Assembly: GCA_002687515.1 (NCBI GenBank)
Contig: NZAK01000107.1
Span: 1 to 37,794, forward strand
DNA from: Rhodospirillaceae bacterium
GTDB lineage: Bacteria; Pseudomonadota; Alphaproteobacteria; Rhodospirillales; UBA2165
Length of the DNA stretch: 37,794 nt
Direction of reading: 5' to 3'
The first letter of the stretch is position 1, and each line of letters begins with the position of its first letter. A program made the position numbers and the translations under genes. The notes below the pieces were generated by a model. That model was not told the DNA's origin, did not search any database, and saw only the letters and a list, made by a program, of their open reading frames with translations. This document shows positions 34,020 to 37,794 of this stretch, piece by piece.

Positions 34020-36646
34020 CGGCTATTTCCAAGCGGCAAAACGCTCAGTAGTGCCGGCAGGACTGTCAATGTGCAGATCAGCGTCAAGATAATTGCGATG
34101 GTAAGCAGAACACCCATGCTGGCGGTGCCCGGATGGCTGGATAGGGCAATGCTTGCGAACGATCCGATTGTGGTCAGGGCGCTAAACACAACGGCGCGCG
34201 GCGTGCTGGTGTTCATGGCGCTGAGTTTGCCGCCGGTGGACTTCTCTCGCATCACGAGATGGATTGCGCTGGCGATGCCCAGTCCGAACAGCAGCGGCAG
34301 GACAATCACATTGGCGAAATTGAACGGAAGATCGGCCAACACCGAAACAGCCATGGTCAAGCTCGCGGCGACCAGCAAAGGCGCAAATATGAGCAGGACT
34401 TCCTTCGTGTTTTTGGTGATCACAATGACCAGGGCGGCAATCAGCAGGAACGCCCAAAGGGCAGCCTGGACAAAAGCTTCGACGACGACGCGTCCAGCTT
34501 CCAAAATAGTGACCGGCGATCCGGCTGCGTTCGGTGCGACGGTTCGAACTTCGCTCACGAATCTGGTCAATGCCTTTCGATCCGTCATATCGGCTTTCGG
34601 GGTTACCGTCACTTTGGCGCGGCCATCCTCGGCAATCTGCCGTGATATCAGCTCCTCGGGAAGCGAATTTAGGTCGATTTTCGAAACTTCGAGGGCGTGA
34701 CGCAATTCCAAAAGTCTTTTGACCAGGGTTGAGGTCAGACGGGTCTCCAGTTCCTCAAGTCCCGTTTTGCTAAGGTTGAATTTGGTTGCGAAATCATCCA
34801 GTGCGGCCAAGAGATTATCGATCTCAGTCAACAATTTTTTGTCGTAATCGGAATTATTCGCGCGATTTACAAAACCACGTAAATCTTGAAACGCCGACAA
34901 TCTGTCCGCATGATTTGAACTGCGCCGTTCCGGTTGGATACTCAGCGATGGCGCCAGCGTGAATCCTAGTGTCTCGGCAATCTCGAGTTTTGCCTCCTGC
35001 ATCGAAGGAATGAGATCATTGATTGAAAATGCAGACTTGACGGTCTCCATATTTTCCAGCGACTGGGCAAATTCCCTTGCTTTTTCGATATCGCGCGCCA
35101 GAAATTCGATTCTGTAGGGACCTTCGTCATTTGCTTCCGCCAGGGCAAACAGCGTGGCGACGGATTCCGAGTTTCTGTCCTTCAAATTCAGCGGGTCAAA
35201 ATCGAAGCGGACCTCGGGAAGCAGGATCAGACCGATAATACCCGCCGCGCCGACGATAAATCCCAACGGTCTGTTCCAGCGATATTTGTTTCCGATACCT
35301 GGTTCGTAAGAGTTTTGCGCGGATCGTGTTTGACCGATGCGCGATGAGGTTAGCATCAAAAGTGCCGGAAGCAGCGTAACGTTCGCGGCCAGGGCGATGA
35401 ACATGCCGCCGCCCGCAATGATGCCGAGCTCGGCGAGCCCGATATAGTCGGTGGGAACGAAAGCTAGAAACCCGATGGCTGCCGCTAGAGCGGATAGAAT
35501 CAGCGCGCCGCCCACGTCGCCGCCTGCTTCGACCAAGGCGCCCCTTGCCCGGCTGCCGGCGATCATCGCCTCTCTAAACCGAAGTGTATAGTGGATGCCA
35601 AAATCGACGCTCAACCCGATAAACAACACGGCGAAGGCAATCGAAATCAGATTAAGCGTTCCGACCGCCCAGGCCGCAAATCCAGCGGTCCAAATCAAGC
35701 CGACGATCAAGGTCAGCAATACGGCTGCCGACAATTTTAGGGATTTCAGTCCCCAGATCAGCAGTAGAACAACCAGGCTAAAGGACAACACGCCCGCCAG
35801 TCCGAGGCCGTCAACGACACTAGCTAATTCTTCGTGTTCAAGGGCGACCGAGCCCGTCAGACGGGCGCGAACGCCGAATTTGTCTTCCAACGCAAGATCG
35901 GAAAATGTCTTTCTAAGGCGGTTGATAACATCACCGCCCGGCTGCAGTGCTCGGTAATTAAGGCGTGGTTGCAGGACTATGGTCCGGTATTTGCGGCTCT
36001 CCGGCACATCCTTTCCGGCAATCAGCTCGCGCCAGGACAGGTATTTGCGTTCCCCCGCAATCTGGGCTCGGATTACCTGTACTGTTGCCTTCAGCATTTC
36101 GCCCAGGGCCGGAATATCCGTTTTGTCTTTTTTTTCGGCGCTTTCCTTGAGAATCAGACGTAGCGTTCCGAACAGCCCAGGGAGCGTCGGGTCGTTCCAT
36201 AGCTTTCCAATGAACGGTTGCGCATCGTTGAGCCGGGCTACGAGGCTTTCGAGTTCATCCGTGCTCAGATATAGAAAGCCGTTTTTGGTGAAAAAAGGCA
36301 GTCCTTCGGGGGCGAAGACGCGACCATATAGGCCCGGAAATTTTGCCAATTCGCCGGCCAGAACATCGGCGGCGTCGGCGAGCAAATCCGCGTTGCCTCC
36401 GTCCAATACGATGACGATATTATCGTCAAATTGCGGAAACGCCCTGTCCAGTTCCTTTGCATTTTGGCGAAACGCCAAATCGGGCGATAACATGTCCTCG
36501 GTATCGGTGTTGATCCCGATGCTGGTTGCCGCGAAGTATCCAATGGCGATAGTCAGGATCGAGATCGCGGCAACCGCCGTCTTCGCGTTCTCGGTGATAA
36601 ATTGGATCCACCACTTAAGGGCCGCTTCAGATTTTTTCAATTGCAT
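34016..36646 (-). CDS. hpnN: HpnN, hopanoid RND-superfamily (MMPL) transporter
   Basis: 876 residues, the usual HpnN length. Architecture: a first transmembrane helix (about 20-42), a large periplasmic domain (about 45-275), a block of membrane helices (about 280-440, with LLIWGLKSLKLSAAVLLTLIVGLIW and GLSVDFGIHYTLRFREAM), then a second half of the same plan with helices about 745-870 (GLGIASAIHLVMREK). This MMPL layout with conserved GxSVDFGIH matches HpnN, which moves hopanoids from the inner to the outer membrane. It leads the operon with the phosphatidyltransferase and hpnL. Confidence 0.88.
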   Translation of the reverse strand: MQLKKSEAALKWWIQFITENAKTAVAAISILTIAIGYFAATSIGINTDTEDMLSPDLAFRQNAKELDRAFPQFDDNIVIVLDGGNADLLADAADVLAGELAKFPGLYGRVFAPEGLPFFTKNGFLYLSTDELESLVARLNDAQPFIGKLWNDPTLPGLFGTLRLILKESAEKKDKTDIPALGEMLKATVQVIRAQIAGERKYLSWRELIAGKDVPESRKYRTIVLQPRLNYRALQPGGDVINRLRKTFSDLALEDKFGVRARLTGSVALEHEELASVVDGLGLAGVLSFSLVVLLLIWGLKSLKLSAAVLLTLIVGLIWTAGFAAWAVGTLNLISIAFAVLFIGLSVDFGIHYTLRFREAMIAGSRARGALVEAGGDVGGALILSALAAAIGFLAFVPTDYIGLAELGIIAGGGMFIALAANVTLLPALLMLTSSRIGQTRSAQNSYEPGIGNKYRWNRPLGFIVGAAGIIGLILLPEVRFDFDPLNLKDRNSESVATLFALAEANDEGPYRIEFLARDIEKAREFAQSLENMETVKSAFSINDLIPSMQEAKLEIAETLGFTLAPSLSIQPERRSSNHADRLSAFQDLRGFVNRANNSDYDKKLLTEIDNLLAALDDFATKFNLSKTGLEELETRLTSTLVKRLLELRHALEVSKIDLNSLPEELISRQIAEDGRAKVTVTPKADMTDRKALTRFVSEVRTVAPNAAGSPVTILEAGRVVVEAFVQAALWAFLLIAALVIVITKNTKEVLLIFAPLLVAASLTMAVSVLADLPFNFANVIVLPLLFGLGIASAIHLVMREKSTGGKLSAMNTSTPRAVVFSALTTIGSFASIALSSHPGTASMGVLLTIAIILTLICTLTVLPALLSVLPLGNSR

Positions 36647-36729
36647 GTGGTCCGCATTGGAGTTCCGCTAGCTCTGCTTATAACGCCCGCTATTTGGGCG
36701 GCGCAAGGTAAACACCATTTGTTCGCTGC

Positions 36730-36760
36730 TTGACAACATTCGCCGCGTCCAACAGTTATA
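36730..36760 (+). promoter_or_regulatory. Possible sigma-70 promoter of the second phosphatidyltransferase gene
   Basis: TTGACA (36730-36735) is a perfect -35, with GTTATA (36755-36760) as a weak -10 at 19-base spacing. Transcription would start at or near ATG 36767, giving a leaderless or near-leaderless mRNA, consistent with no ribosome site being visible. Low certainty. Confidence 0.35.
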
Positions 36761-36766
36761 TTGGCC

Positions 36767-37378
36767 ATGAACATCATGCCTTGGGATCAGCGAATTGCAC
36801 GTGTCTTGGTTCGGCCGTTGGTCGACGGTCCGGTACGGCCAAATCAAATCTCCGTCGTGACGTCGATTTTGGCTATAGCGGGCGCCGTGCTATTGGCCCG
36901 AGGCGATCCGGTGTCGGTCAATTGGGGGGCGGGACTATTTATATTTTCACGGTTCCTGGATCATTTTGACGGTGAACTGGCCCGTCAGCAGGGCACCGCC
37001 TCGAAGCTCGGATATTATATGGATTATGTCTCCGGCGGCACCAGTTATGCCGCACTTTTCATCGGCATGGGAATCGGATCCTTCACTGCGTTGGGCGTCT
37101 GGGCACTGATATTGTCGGCGGCCGGTGTCGCGTCGGCGCTCATTTCAATGTATTCGAATATGGAAATCGATCGGCATCGCCACGGTTCGGAGAATATTGA
37201 TGCCGTCGGATATCCGGGAATAGCGGGATTCGAACTCGAGGACGGAATTTACCTTTTGGGGCCGATTACGTGGCTTGGATGGCTGCAGTCATTTTTTGTC
37301 GCCGCCGGTATCGGGGCGTCGGTTTATTGTCTTTGGACAATTCTCAGGCATGCGAGACTGGCCATCGCCAGTCGATAA
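36767..37378 (+). CDS. CDP-alcohol phosphatidyltransferase-like protein with incomplete catalytic motif
   Basis: 203 residues from ATG 36767 (a TTG two codons upstream would give 205; numbering below uses the longer form). Multi-pass protein with FLDHFDGELARQQGTASKLG then YYMDYVSGG: Asp67, Asp70, Gly71, Ala74, Arg75, Gly84 and Asp88 are present, but position 92, normally the fourth Asp and proposed catalytic base, is Gly. The rest of the fold (PNQISVVTSILAIAGAVLLARG and C-terminal helices) is intact. It may be inactive, use another base, or bind a ligand only. Divergent from hpnN. The reading frame is intact, so this is not decay. Confidence 0.75.
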   Translation: MNIMPWDQRIARVLVRPLVDGPVRPNQISVVTSILAIAGAVLLARGDPVSVNWGAGLFIFSRFLDHFDGELARQQGTASKLGYYMDYVSGGTSYAALFIGMGIGSFTALGVWALILSAAGVASALISMYSNMEIDRHRHGSENIDAVGYPGIAGFELEDGIYLLGPITWLGWLQSFFVAAGIGASVYCLWTILRHARLAIASR

Positions 37379-37448
37379 CATATCATTTGAGGTTTTGTTG
37401 GAGAGGTTCCGGATGGATGGGAAGCACTCGACCGGGATGATTTTGCGG

Positions 37449-37500
37449 CACTAAAAGTAAACTGTCACCGATTTAAAACGGTGACAGTTTACTTTTAGTG
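37449..37500. repeat. Perfect 22-bp inverted repeat with 8-base loop
   Basis: Arms 37449-37470 and 37479-37500 are exact reverse complements (left arm ends AAACTGTCACCG; loop ATTTAAAA). It is 70 bases past the phosphatidyltransferase stop. There is no T-run after the stem, and the arms are AT-rich outside, so it is not a classic terminator, though it could stop or stabilise transcripts. Similar GTAAACTGTCACC hairpins often flank Y1/IS200-type transposase elements in environmental proteobacteria; no transposase gene is visible here. Confidence 0.85.
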
Positions 37501-37575
37501 AATGGGAAAATAAATGGCCCCCGGCGGGTTCTCCGATCCCTTGAAATGTTCCGGATACGTTCCATATCATGCCTC

Positions 37576-37587
37576 TGCTCTTTGACA
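37576..37587 (+). promoter_or_regulatory. boxA-like antitermination motif
   Basis: TGCTCTTTGACA matches the boxA core (TGCTCTTTRACA) found in rRNA leaders and upstream of some CRISPR arrays. It is single, with no boxB or mature RNA in the remaining 207 bases, so its function is open. Confidence 0.3.
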
Positions 37588-37752
37588 TCGTGAATATGGA
37601 AGTTTGACGGAGCGCCCGGGGGGCGCAAACCGCGGGGTGCCGCTTGCCTCCGATGCCCTCCCGTTGCCATGCCGTTGCCGCATGGCCCGGGCCTGTTTTG
37701 CCGGGTATGGCGATGGCCGGCCCGGCCGAGATGCTCCTAAAAGACTATGAAT

Positions 37753-37779
37753 GCCTATAAAAGCCTATAATGCCTATGG
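37753..37779 (+). repeat. Short GCCTATAA direct repeat
   Basis: GCCTATAAAA, GCCTATAAT and GCCTATGG follow each other at 37753, 37763 and 37772 (period 10 then 9), preceded by a diverged GACTATGAAT at about 37743. It could be iterons or simple slippage; too short to assign. Confidence 0.5.
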
Positions 37780-37794
37780 TCGAATCGGTTGCTG

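Larger units (their letters stand above)
37501..37794. other. Gene-free window end with GC-rich palindromic DNA
   Basis: Between the hairpin and the window edge no ORF has a family resemblance or ribosome site. The stretch holds a boxA-like motif, a GC-rich section full of short palindromes (CCCGGG, GGCCCGGGCC, GGCCGGCCCGGCC) at about 37613-37726, and a short direct repeat near the edge. It may be the upstream region of a gene or RNA beyond the window. Confidence 0.5.

Noticed and set aside
37743-37794. Start of a CRISPR array at the window edge
   Set aside because: The repeated unit is under 10 bases with no spacers; no cas gene is visible.

Overview
The window looks like chromosomal DNA of an alphaproteobacterium, most likely Rhodospirillales or a Magnetospirillum-like relative. 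The reasons are the lpoA/rsmI/yraN/BON-lipoprotein/gshB/comM neighbourhood, a hopanoid-transport cluster (hpnL, hpnM, hpnN), a Thauera/Magnetospirillum-type ATP-dependent benzoyl-CoA reductase operon and fairly GC-rich coding DNA. No rRNA, tRNA, intact transposase or CRISPR array was seen.

Layout. 1-8 kb: housekeeping genes. On the minus strand lie rsmI, yraN, a BON-domain lipoprotein, gshB and the start of comM, with lpoA diverging from rsmI. A plus-strand pair (GAF + class III nucleotidyl cyclase, glycosyltransferase) sits between gshB and comM. 7.9-8.2 kb: a gene-free stretch with imperfect inverted ends. 8.3-16.1 kb: a surface-glycan block with a WavE-like protein, a sugar nucleotidyltransferase, a nucleotidyltransferase-like/kinase fusion and a CgeB-like glycosyltransferase with TPRs. 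An acyl-CoA dehydrogenase, a relic of a class III CoA-transferase and an exostosin-like glycosyltransferase follow. 16.1-17.2 kb: a CobW-type metallochaperone.

17.2-31.4 kb is the metabolic core. The minus-strand methylcitrate operon prpD-prpB-prpC diverges from the plus-strand operon had-dch-bcrC-bcrB-bcrA-bcrD, which reduces benzoyl-CoA to the dienoyl-CoA, hydrates it and oxidises the alcohol. The ring hydrolase (oah), a ferredoxin gene and an obvious benzoate-CoA ligase are absent from the window. A strong bidirectional terminator separates bcrD from a convergent operon of hemerythrin and two GNAT acetyltransferases. Further out are an acyl-CoA ligase and msrA. The bcr promoter and the hemerythrin promoter each carry the same operator (22 of 26 bases identical, core yGGTA-N6-TACCG) lying over the -10 box. 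This suggests one repressor controls both the oxygen-sensitive reductase and an oxygen-handling/protein-acetylation module; it is the most interesting signal in the window.

31.6-37.4 kb: hpnM faces a minus-strand operon hpnN - CDP-alcohol phosphatidyltransferase - hpnL. A second, divergent CDP-alcohol phosphatidyltransferase-like gene lacks the last Asp of its catalytic motif. The final 0.4 kb has no convincing gene; it holds a perfect 22-bp-arm hairpin, a boxA-like motif and a short direct repeat.
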